43,091 bases of DNA from Entamoeba histolytica HM-1:IMSS. Taxonomy: Eukaryota > Evosea > Mastigamoebida > Endamoebidae. Shown here one piece after another: positions 9,491-18,620 of the stretch. Location: positions 1-43,091 of the forward strand of contig NW_001914998.1 in assembly GCF_000208925.1 (NCBI RefSeq). The letters are read 5' to 3'. The position numbers were made by a program, and so were the translations under genes. The notes below the pieces were generated by a model. That model was not told the origin of the DNA. It ran no database searches and saw nothing but the letters and a program-made list of their open reading frames with translations. Numbering within the stretch: the first letter of the stretch is position 1; each line of letters begins with the position of its first letter.

Positions 9491-11409
9491 CGTCTATTTC
9501 CTTTGTTCCTTTTTTTAAAACCCTTTTATGTTATAAATCCCGATTTTCATTTTTTTTTTAACTTTCATATGTTTTTTATAATTGGACAATTCAACACTTA
9601 AAGTTTCAATTATCACAAGCTATAATGAGAATAATTTTATTTCATATTCTTAGAATTGATATTAGTAAATATGATTAATACATAAGAAAGAGATTAAATG
9701 GTTTAAATGTGAATTTGGAATAAGAAAAATAAAAGATAAGTATTAATTAAGCAGAAACAAATGAAAAAAAAAAAAATCAAGAAGCAGATAAGAAGAGATT
9801 GATATTTGAGAATAATTAAAAAGTTGAATTGAAAGAATGTTTATACATTTAAAATCAAAATTTATTCTTTTTAAGGAATTAGAGTTTAATACTAATATGT
9901 AATTATTGTAAGAAATAAATATTATATAATGTACATATATGATAAATTATTTTGCTTTTCTTAAAATAGATACTTTAGACTAGAGCAAAGCTTTTTTAAC
10001 CTAATTGAGTAAATGTCACTTATTTATTTTTTGAATTTATGTTATATTTTTACGTAGGTTCAAGATATTACTTCATTCCATAATATTGTATATATTTTAA
10101 TAAATGTAAAAACAATTGTTTTATTATTAAACGAAGATGAACAATAGTAACGTTGATATTATATAAAATATAATTCAACATAAGTTTAAAAAAGAAACTA
10201 AAACGTTGTTTAAAAGGTGATATAATATATTTTAAAAAAGATTATAAGATGTAATATAATTGTATGTTAATGGTATTTTAAAAAATCCAATATTAAGAAT
10301 AGAAGTATAATTTCAATAAAATTTGATTCAATTGAAAGAATTAAATAATAATTATTAAGTTTGTTATATTAAAATAAAAGCAAAAAGAATTAATAAATGG
10401 AGGAAATACAAAGTACAGGAACCATGAGTTGAGAAATTGAAAAAATATTTACATAGAAGTAGAATAAGTAATAAAAATGTATGAAATTAGAATTAGTAGA
10501 ATGGAAAAAAAAGCAATAGAAGTGATAAACAAAGACAAAATATTACAAATAATTACTGAAGAACTTCAGAAAGAATAAAAAATTAAGAGAAGAATAAAAA
10601 GATTAAAATAGTATATGATAAAACTAAGAAAGGATTTGAAAGACAAGGAATTAGAATAGATGAAAAATTCATCGAATATAAATATTTAGAATTATACAAT
10701 TTATGAAACCAAAGACAAGAATGAAATAAACAAAGACATAACAAGAGACTTTATAAAAGAAAAAAAATATGAGATGAATTGTAGAAAAGAAATATGAACA
10801 AAAAGAAATTGCTCAAGTCATGTCTGAAAATGAATCAAAATATTCAGTTTTTCTAAAAAAGAAACAGAACAAATATAAGAATAACCAATATAATATGAGA
10901 TTCATCAATTAATGCTTTTATCCATTTATACTTTAATTTTGATATATTCATTGTATCATATCTTATACACTCATGTAATAAAATTATGTTAATACTTTTT
11001 TAGTACAGATTTATTTTTTTTTTTGATACTTCCATATAATACTTTTTTCATTATAGTTGATTTAAAATAATTAGACTGATTCATAATTTAGTACGTCCAA
11101 GTAATTAATTTATTTGATAATACAAGCACTTCTATAACTTTAAATAAAACTCACAACTATTATTTTGTTAATAAAAACAAAAAAAAACATAATGAAGAAA
11201 TGCAAGATAAAGATTAAATGTTTAAAATTAAAACACACTAAAAATAAGAAGATAAATTGTTTCTATAAAAAAAATTTATAATACAACCAAATAAAATAAA
11301 TTAAAAATGGGAAAAATTCTATTTTATATAATAATATTTTATTGAATGTTTATTCAAAAAAAAAGATTTTTAAATTAAACATTCCAAAAAGATAGAAATT
11401 CAATTTAAC
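9491..11409. other. Long gene-poor spacer, 1.9 kb
   Basis: Mostly simple AT-rich DNA. The middle part (about 10.38-10.9 kb) is purine-rich on the plus strand and may hold a decayed coding sequence, listed separately. No RNA gene or promoter is recognised. Confidence 0.5.
10477..10906 (+). pseudogene. Possible decayed coding sequence (frameshifted relic)
   Basis: A 33-codon open frame (10477-10578, starting MYEIRISRMEKKAIEV) is followed in another frame by 39 open codons (10587-10706). The second block contains KKGFERQGIRIDEKFIEYKY, which has mixed, protein-like residues. Further short purine-rich frames continue to about 10.9 kb. The stop and frame change suggest a broken gene or mobile-element fragment. 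No family is recognised, and an A/G-rich spacer giving short open frames by chance is the main alternative. Confidence 0.3.
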
Positions 11410-11628
11410 TTATTGGTTTTGTTGTGCTTGTTGGAACATATGCATTTGAGCTCCAAACATTGTTCCCATAGTTGCAGCAGCTTGTCTATTAGCTTCTTGT
11501 TCATTTCCAGCTTCTGCTGCAGCACCAGCAGCCATCATATGACCAAACATTTGATCTTGAGACTTATTTAAGTCTTTCATGACAGGATCTTGATCAGCAC
11601 CAGTAGCTTGTCCCCAGGCAGAAAACAT
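11410..11628 (-). CDS. Small Q/A/M-rich protein, 72 aa
   Basis: The chosen start is the ATG giving MFSAWGQATG. An upstream TTG that would extend the frame is not needed. The 72-residue product is rich in Ala, Gln, Met and Gly. The middle reads HMMAAGAAAEAGNEQ and the end MFQQAQQNQ. It has no membrane segment and is probably helical. GC content is clearly higher than in the flanks, and the codon pattern looks coding. A TATA-like CTATTTAAG lies 28-38 bases upstream and ATTCAA lies directly before the ATG, both matching the Entamoeba core promoter plan. I do not recognise the family. It resembles small Entamoeba proteins annotated as hypothetical. Confidence 0.7.
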   Translation of the reverse strand: MFSAWGQATGADQDPVMKDLNKSQDQMFGHMMAAGAAAEAGNEQEANRQAAATMGTMFGAQMHMFQQAQQNQ

Positions 11629-12523
11629 TTGAATGAAAAAAAAAGATCTTACCAAGACTTAAATAGCTAATGAACTGAAAAACAATACAAAGATGTGTGT
11701 GATGAATGAAATCGTTTTTCTTTTTATTTTTTAAAACAGGAATTTATAAAATTTAAAACAACTCTTTTTTTTTATAGTAATAGATTTTGGCATTTTTTTT
11801 CAATAATAAGTATTTTTTAAATATAGTATATTAATATATAAGAATTAGAAAATTGGATTAATAAATAATATAATCCGTAGACAATTATAAAAATTAAAGA
11901 ATAATTCCAATAAATAGTAGTAATTTACGAAAATAATAAAACAAGACAAGAAAAAAAAATTATTCAAATTAAAGTTGTAGAACTTAAAATTTTTGTTTTT
12001 TAGATATAAATTATTAATGAATACTTTTTTTTCTTTAAACAACCAAAAAAGTTTAATAAAAAGAATAATATAACATTTTCATTTATTGTCAAAAACAAAC
12101 TTAATCATTTTAATAAGGCAAGTATTATATTATGTAAATAAAATGTTATGTATGAAGAAACACAAAATTTTTAAAATAATCAGCTCTATGACAAACCTTA
12201 TTTTTGATCAATTAAAATATCTAAAAAGAAGAAATAGAAAAATCAAATAAATAAAAAGTTTTTCAACTATAAAATATTTCAACAGTTTTTTAAATTAGAT
12301 TTTACTTACTTCATTTTTATTACTAACATAAAAAAAGAAAATTCAATAAAGGAAATTCTCAAGAATTAAAAAATAATATAAAGAAATAAAAGAACAATAA
12401 AGAAGAAAATGAAAAATATAAAAAAGGAAAAGAATTGATATTTCCAGATGAAAATTCACAAAGGGTTTTTTGAGAATTTAATGAACAGGAAGTTTAATTC
12501 TTTTCATCAAAAGTAAAAGAAGA
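11629..12523. other. Divergent intergenic region, 0.9 kb
   Basis: 5' flanks of the 72-aa gene (minus) and the amylase gene (plus). AT-rich, with homopolymer runs. Just before the amylase, GAGAATTTAATGAACAGG (about 40-55 bases upstream of the ATG) contains a GAAC-like element. No other gene is seen. Confidence 0.5.
11656..11666 (-). promoter_or_regulatory. TATA-like element of the 72-aa protein gene
   Basis: On the minus strand the sequence reads CTATTTAAGTC, 28-38 bases before the ATG. It is close to the Entamoeba consensus GTATTTAAA(G/C). An initiator-like CATTCAA abuts the start codon, implying a very short 5' leader, as is usual in Entamoeba. Confidence 0.55.
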
Positions 12524-14392
12524 ATGCTCTTATTTAACACATTGATTGTGTTATTAATTGAAGTTGGATTATGTTATAATTGTAATTCAAATAATGGTCA
12601 ATTTGGATGTAATGGAAATGATATTTCTATGAAACCTTCTGCTGAAGAATCAAGATGGCAAACTCCACCAAGAGGAAGTGAAGATTGGATTGAAAGTTAT
12701 CAAGGATATTCACATGTTGTTGCTTATGCTAGAATTCAGTATAAAGACACTTCTAGAATTGCTGCTACTGTTACAGTTGTACCAACTGTTAATCCAAAAT
12801 ATAATATTAAAAAAATAACTTATGAATATAATGGTGTTCCATCTGAATCAGAAGTTTATGAAGTTTCTAAAGAAACACTTCCAGAAGAAGATTTAAAGAT
12901 TAGAGTTATTGTTCATATGGATGGAGATAATAATAATACAGAATATATTGATCTTGAACCACTTGACTTTGTATGGAGTATTCCAGCTGCTAATTTAGCA
13001 CCAAATTATAATAAAGGACAAAAAGGAGGAATTGTAGAAATGTTTGGATGGCCATTTGAAGATATTGGAAAAGAATGTGAATTTATGGGAAAAGCAGGAT
13101 GGTTAGCTGTTAAAGTTTATCCACCACAAGATTCAGTTTTATCATTTGATCAACCACAAGATAATTTATTAAATCCATGGTATTGGATTTATCAACCAGT
13201 TTCATATTCATTAAATTCAAGAATGGGAACAAGAAAACAATATAGAGAAATGGTAAAAGCATGTAGAAAACATAATGTATTAGTTTATAATGATATGGTA
13301 TTAAATCATATGTCAGCAGGTGGAAATGATGTATTAAATCATTGTAATGGTGGTAATTTCTGGGGACCAAAAGATTCAACGACACACAAACCATATTTTG
13401 GATTATCATTTAATTATGGAAATGATAAATATACTGGAAAAATTAATACGGTTGAATATCCAGGAGCTGCTTATGGTCCATTACATTTCCATTGTGAAAG
13501 ATCACTTAATTCATGGAGTGATGGATTTATTATGAATGCAGGATGGTTAGTTGGATTATCAGACCTTGCAACAGAAAATGAATATGTTAGAGATAGAATT
13601 GCAACATGGATTGTTGAAAATCTTGGAGCAGGAGCTTCAGGAATGAGAATGGACGCTGCTAAACATATTAGACCAGACGATATTGCAGCAATCTTTGGAA
13701 AAGTTAAAACATATATGGGAGGAGCACTTCCAGATGATTTTATGGCATATTTAGAAGTAATTCTTGGAGGAGAAGGAGATTTGTTATGGTGCAATTATGG
13801 TGATTACCAATATTCTAAATATTTTACCGAACAGTTAAGTAAAGTTGGATTAAGTCAAAGTGATATAAAGAAAATAAAAATTTGGCAATCATGGTATCCA
13901 GCTGAATGGGGTAAGTGTGAAGAAAATAGTGATTATGAACGATTGGTTATTGAAAATGATGATCATGATCAACAAAAACCAGGATCATCATCAAGAGATA
14001 TGCATGACCAAGGATCTGTATTAGTTAAAGAAAAAGATATTGATCGACATAGACAATTTGAAGTTCAATTATTCTCAAGAACTGATAGAAATTGGACACA
14101 TCGTTTATTATTATCATCTTATACTTTAATAGATGGAGCCAATGGTAATGATGGATTTCCAGATGGATTTTCTGATTGTTCATTATGTACAGGAGAATGG
14201 TGTGGATCATGTAAATCAGTTCCAAAAAGACAAGCATATGTTGCTGATGCAGGAGGATATACTGTTGAAGGATGGAGAGGATCTGACTATACTAGAACAC
14301 ATAGAGACACTGCTATTATTAATGCTATGAGAGGATGGATGGGACTTGGTTCTATTTCAGCTAAAGAATTAGGAATTAAAGAAGATAAATAA
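12524..14392 (+). CDS. Secreted alpha-amylase, GH13 family
   Basis: A 622-residue glycoside hydrolase that cuts alpha-1,4 glucans. It begins with a hydrophobic signal peptide (about 1-17, MLLFNTLIVLLIEVGLC), so it is secreted or delivered to lysosome-like vacuoles. An extra N-terminal beta-rich region (about 20-165) precedes the barrel. GH13 motifs are region I DMVLNH (257-262), region II GMRMDAAKH with nucleophile D377, and region III YLEVI with acid/base E411. Region IV reads VIENDDHD, with the transition-state Asp at 480. The family's conserved His just before that Asp is Asp479 here. The C-terminus has a cysteine-rich stretch (CSLCTGEWCGSC) that may form disulfides. No intron. The protein is longer than bacterial amylases mainly because of the N-terminal region. 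Confidence 0.93.
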   Translation: MLLFNTLIVLLIEVGLCYNCNSNNGQFGCNGNDISMKPSAEESRWQTPPRGSEDWIESYQGYSHVVAYARIQYKDTSRIAATVTVVPTVNPKYNIKKITYEYNGVPSESEVYEVSKETLPEEDLKIRVIVHMDGDNNNTEYIDLEPLDFVWSIPAANLAPNYNKGQKGGIVEMFGWPFEDIGKECEFMGKAGWLAVKVYPPQDSVLSFDQPQDNLLNPWYWIYQPVSYSLNSRMGTRKQYREMVKACRKHNVLVYNDMVLNHMSAGGNDVLNHCNGGNFWGPKDSTTHKPYFGLSFNYGNDKYTGKINTVEYPGAAYGPLHFHCERSLNSWSDGFIMNAGWLVGLSDLATENEYVRDRIATWIVENLGAGASGMRMDAAKHIRPDDIAAIFGKVKTYMGGALPDDFMAYLEVILGGEGDLLWCNYGDYQYSKYFTEQLSKVGLSQSDIKKIKIWQSWYPAEWGKCEENSDYERLVIENDDHDQQKPGSSSRDMHDQGSVLVKEKDIDRHRQFEVQLFSRTDRNWTHRLLLSSYTLIDGANGNDGFPDGFSDCSLCTGEWCGSCKSVPKRQAYVADAGGYTVEGWRGSDYTRTHRDTAIINAMRGWMGLGSISAKELGIKEDK

Positions 14393-14617
14393 AGACAAAG
14401 AAATAATTAATTTATTATTACATCATCAATTTCTTTTATTTGAGAAGTAACATAAAACAGTTATTAACTTCTTTAATAAAAAAAAGATAGTTTTGGTTAT
14501 TGAGACATAAAAAAAGAGAATTTGAATGAGTTGAGTTAGCTTTAACGAATTAAACCATTCAATAAAAATATTACAAACCCTTACTAACTATTAAATATTA
14601 TTCATTAACATTATTTA

Positions 14618-15235
14618 ATGACTAAGTTAATTCTAATTAGACATGGTGAAACAGAATGGAATTTATTAGGGAAAATCCAAGGATGTACAGATATTGAATT
14701 AACACCTAATGGAATTCAACAAGCAAATGAAGTTGCACAACAAATAAAAGGAAATTTTGATATTATTTATTCATCACCATTACATCGTGCATTAATTACA
14801 GCCCAAAAAATAGCAGGAGATAAAGAAGTACATTTAATTGAAGGTATGAAAGAAATACCATTTGGGACATGGGAAGGACATACATTTGAAGAATTAAATG
14901 GAGATATAAATTATAAAAAATTCCTTTCAGGAGAGGATGGATGTCCATTTGATTCTACTGGAATGAGTATTGCCTCATGGTCTAAAAAGAATGCACAACT
15001 ATTGTTAGATTTATGTAAACAAAATGAAAACAAAACTATTGTTTGTGTGAGTCATGGTGCTTGGATTAAAACTTCAATTCTTGGATTGTTGGAAATGGAA
15101 CCAACTATGTATCATAAATTCCAATTAGGTAATACAGGAATAACAACATTCATTTTTCGTCATGGTCATCCAGTATTAACAAGTTTTAATTCTACACAAC
15201 ATTTATTAACAGAGAATAAAAGTAAGACGGGATAA
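14618..15235 (+). CDS. Histidine-phosphatase-superfamily enzyme (phosphoglycerate-mutase-like; possible phosphoserine phosphatase)
   Basis: A 205-residue cytosolic enzyme. The catalytic signature LIRHGETEW gives phospho-acceptor His9. Other features are the arginine in SSPLHRA, acid loop EIPFGTWEG, and the second active-site His in VSHGAW. The length and the lack of the long insert of cofactor-dependent glycolytic mutase place it with PhoE/CobC-like phosphatases rather than true 2,3-BPG-dependent mutases. From memory, an Entamoeba histidine phosphatase with catalytic His9 has been characterised as a phosphoserine phosphatase, the last step of serine synthesis. This protein is a good candidate for the same enzyme. 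A bacterial origin by transfer is plausible. The ATG follows TTATTTA directly. Confidence 0.85.
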   Translation: MTKLILIRHGETEWNLLGKIQGCTDIELTPNGIQQANEVAQQIKGNFDIIYSSPLHRALITAQKIAGDKEVHLIEGMKEIPFGTWEGHTFEELNGDINYKKFLSGEDGCPFDSTGMSIASWSKKNAQLLLDLCKQNENKTIVCVSHGAWIKTSILGLLEMEPTMYHKFQLGNTGITTFIFRHGHPVLTSFNSTQHLLTENKSKTG

Positions 15236-16505
15236 AAAATATTATTTAATTTTAATTTGAATTAGTCAATCCATTCTTTTGTAGTTTTAAAGAAAAAGTA
15301 TTTTTTTTTTGACATTGTTTTGTTTATATCCAATTCAAAATAACAAAATAATTTTTATGTTTTTTTTTTTGTTTCTTCATTTTATGTTGAATAAAAAACT
15401 CTAATAACCAAAAATATATTTCATGTATTGTTGTTCATATCTTTATACCATAATTTATTAAATAATAAATGTGTGGTATTATATAACTAATATGGATTAT
15501 ATCCCTCCTTCATTTACAAGAAATTAAATCAAAAACTTCATATGTAATAAAGAAAAGAACAAAAAAAAAGTTAGAAAATACCAATTCCTAACTCATTAAT
15601 TGGTTGTCCTGATGATTAAATTAATTAATAAATTTATTAGAAATGAAGTATGTTTAAGATTAGTAAATATAAAAGAAGAGTTAATTATGTTTAAAACAAT
15701 GAATTAATACAATTAACATAGTAAAGAAAATAAAAAGATTTTTTATTGAAAAGAGAATTAAATATGTTTTATAAAACTTTAAATCATTGCACCTTTGTTT
15801 CATCTATTGGAAATGAAATTATAAGAATTAAGAAAAAGGAATTAAAGTAATGTAAAATAAAAAAAAAACCTAAATGGATATTCATTTCATAAAGTTTATA
15901 AAGTTTTGAATAAATATAAAAAACGTTTTTTTTTTTTTTTCAAATCAAACAGTAGTGAAGGATTAGTTTTAATAAAAATGTTAAATAGTATATTCTAACT
16001 GTTTATTGTTAAGACCTTTAGAATTTTGAGAGATTTATTTAATATAATAAAAGAAGAATAATTAAAGTTTAAAAAGTAAAGTTGACAAATTGTTAATTCA
16101 TTAACAACTTTTCTAACCCAATAACGGATTGTTTTTATTGATATCCAATTGAAAAGAAGAATCTACCAAAGGAGTGGTTTAATTTTGGAATAACATAGAT
16201 ACCCTAGTCTAATTATAATATTTTCTATCTTTTTTTTTGACGAACAAATCAATCATCTAGTTGTTATTGATATGAAAAAATATTTTTAGCAACAGTTTTT
16301 GTGCTTCCAGTAGAAATTCAATATCTAAAATTCGATAAAAGAAGTTTCTAACAAATCTATAGAATAGTAACAACCTAAAACATAAGGAGAAATATTTAAT
16401 AACCCCATTAATCCCTATGAATAATCTCAACTCAATTGAATTTGTTGAATTAAAAAATAAGTGATAGGACTATTTAATGAATCTAATGAATCTAATTCAA
16501 ATAGA
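15236..16505. other. Intergenic region, 1.27 kb
   Basis: Between the histidine phosphatase and paralogue A. No open frame found. The last 300 bases before paralogue A are less A/T-monotone and may hold promoter elements. A TATA-like CTATTTAATG is at 16470-16479. Confidence 0.5.
16470..16479 (+). promoter_or_regulatory. TATA-like element before paralogue A
   Basis: CTATTTAATG, 27-36 bases before the ATG at 16506, with an ATTCA initiator-like string at 16495-16499. The spacing fits the Entamoeba core promoter and supports the ATG rather than the upstream GTG as the start. Confidence 0.45.
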
Positions 16506-17123
16506 ATGAGTCGGATAATACAAGCAAGTGACTCTTCTTCTGAAAAATCTAAATTTGAACGTCCATGGAATGCACCTAAATATCTAAAACAAAAAAAGGA
16601 AAACAAAGATTTAGAAGTGTGTCAACAAGCTATTCTAATTGGATTATTAAATCAATATAGTGAAATTACACTTGAAAGACCAGCAAAATTATCTAAAGTA
16701 ACTGTAATATCTCCAAAAGTATCAGAAATTAAATTTTGTAAAGAAGACATACTTGATGTTTCTTCTCTTGTAGAAAGACAATGTAAAGCAAAATTATCTG
16801 ATGAAATTAATAATGGACTAAATGAAGCAACTGCTTTAAGAAGAATGGAAAAAAATAAAAAAGTTTTCGTCCAAAATTTGTTGATTGATCTTTTGGATGA
16901 ATTTGGATTCCAATTTCATACTACTCTTTCTCGAAGAAGTGGAAAGGCAATGCAAGTTGAACGTATTCAAAAGATTTTTTCTCAACACTCATTATTATTA
17001 ACTAAAAAGGAAATCATTCAAAAAGGTCAGGAACTTAACACGTATTTATTTCAATTTATAGAACATAATGGTTCTTATTCATTTAAAAAAGGTCAAATCC
17101 AATTGGTGAATGCTTTGGTTTGA
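16506..17123 (+). CDS. Unrecognised Entamoeba protein, paralogue family member A
   Basis: 205 residues from the ATG (MSRIIQASDS). I do not recognise the fold. Two conserved blocks are shared with the genes at 34893-35687 (B) and 36645-37358 (C). Block 1 (about 38-68) has QQAILIGLLNQYSEITLERP and KLSKVTV. Block 2 (about 109-185) is a basic entry ALRRMEKNKKVF, then LLIDLLDEFGFQF, then MQVERIQKIF, then KKEIIQKGQELNTYLFQF. A and C also share KYLKQK just before block 1. The protein has no signal peptide or membrane segment, is Ser-rich at the N-terminus, and is net basic. The mix of short helices and basic clusters would fit a nucleic-acid-binding or adaptor protein, but that is only a guess. Confidence 0.8.
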   Translation: MSRIIQASDSSSEKSKFERPWNAPKYLKQKKENKDLEVCQQAILIGLLNQYSEITLERPAKLSKVTVISPKVSEIKFCKEDILDVSSLVERQCKAKLSDEINNGLNEATALRRMEKNKKVFVQNLLIDLLDEFGFQFHTTLSRRSGKAMQVERIQKIFSQHSLLLTKKEIIQKGQELNTYLFQFIEHNGSYSFKKGQIQLVNALV

Positions 17124-18620
17124 AAAGTCTAATTATTATAATATAGAAAATTGTCATTTCATTTACCCATTTTTTTTTTTTTTTTGTTGATAATTTTTTT
17201 GTTTTTTAATCAAAAATATTGGTTTTATGAATTATCTCGAAATTTATGACTTTTCTTTTTGCCTCTTTTATCGTTTTTGTAAAAACTGTTGAAAAGATTT
17301 TATTTTTTTGTTTCATAAATTATTTAATCTTCATTTATAATTTCTATTACTAAAGCAATAATAATGAAGAAAAGCACTAACTAAACATACAAGAAGAAAG
17401 AAATGAATTGTTAATTGGAACAGTTTGAATAAAAGAAATAAATATGAACAAGATATTAGAAGTGCAGAAGAATGGTAAATAATGGATTAACAATATATGA
17501 AAATACAGAAAGAAACTATGAATAAAGAATAATAAATATTCACAATTGAAATAAAGAAAAGAAATTGATGACTAACAAATAAGGTGAATTAAATTTTAAT
17601 CTTCTTTCATCATAAAGTGTTTCTCATCTCTGATTAAATACTTCTCTGATGTGTATTATTCCACTTAATCTTTTCTTTACACTATTGTTTTTTTCTTCTA
17701 TTTTCTTTGTTTATTTTTCATTTTCTTTTATTTTTATTTGTTGTTTTGAGTCTTATTATCTTCTTTGTTTCTAAAATCAAATATAAACTATACTTCAATC
17801 TTTCTTTAACTTTAACTCTAATTCTGATTTTATTCATTAATGTGATGTTCATATTAAGTTCTATTTAATTAAATGATTGTAGGAAGTTATTGCAAATTAA
17901 TAATTCATTGGCTCAAAGAAATAACTAATATTGATAAATAATAAAAGAATAAATCATCATTAAATAAATGATAATAAAAATGAGTAAAATATGAATGACA
18001 TTATTTTATTTCTTAAACATGTGATAAGGTTATATATTTTTATCATTTCCTCATTTTTCTTATTATTTAATAGTTATTTAGTGTTACTATTTTATTTTGT
18101 TCTTGTTTGGTTTCAACAATAATCATTTAAGAGTAGACTAAACATAAATAAATCAACAAAATGAAATACTAAAATGAATAAATATTGATACATTTCTTAT
18201 TTAAATACATCATCATAATCAAATAGTAACTAAGTGAACATTGAAGATAAACTTTGTTTTGGTATTTGTGTGATGTTTCTAATATTGAATCTTCGAATTT
18301 AAAATTGAAATGAATCAATCAAAAGAAGTTAATAAAAAAGAATAAATTAAAAAAATACTTAAAAAGAATTTAATACAGCAAAAACAAACTAATAGTAAAA
18401 TAGAAAAGAAATATAAAAATTAAGTATTTAATAAAAAAAAAATTAAATAATATATAAATACAAGAAAGGAAAAAGGAAAGTATAAAATAAAACGTATAAG
18501 GAATTTTTTGATTAAAATAAAATATTTGAATTTTTATGTTTTTTTTTTTATTAATAAAGAAAAATGAAAGTATTTCTCTTATCTGAAAAAATCTATAAAT
18601 TATTCTTCTAGAAATAATTT
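17124..18620. other. Intergenic region, 1.5 kb
   Basis: Between paralogue A and the RasGEF gene. AT-rich, with long T and A runs. Around 17.40-17.54 kb a purine-rich stretch reads as a short open frame (NKRNKYEQDIRSAEEW) broken by stops; it may be a relic or chance. No RNA gene seen. Confidence 0.45.

Noticed and set aside
11629..11655. TTG-initiated extension of the 72-aa protein
   Set aside because: It lies between the TATA-like box and the ATG, where the short leader is expected.
15605..15660. Possible C/D-box snoRNA (TGATGA)
   Set aside because: No matching D box and terminal stem at the right distance.
16461..16505. GTG-initiated N-terminal extension of paralogue A
   Set aside because: Non-ATG starts are not expected here, and this stretch contains the likely TATA-like box and initiator.
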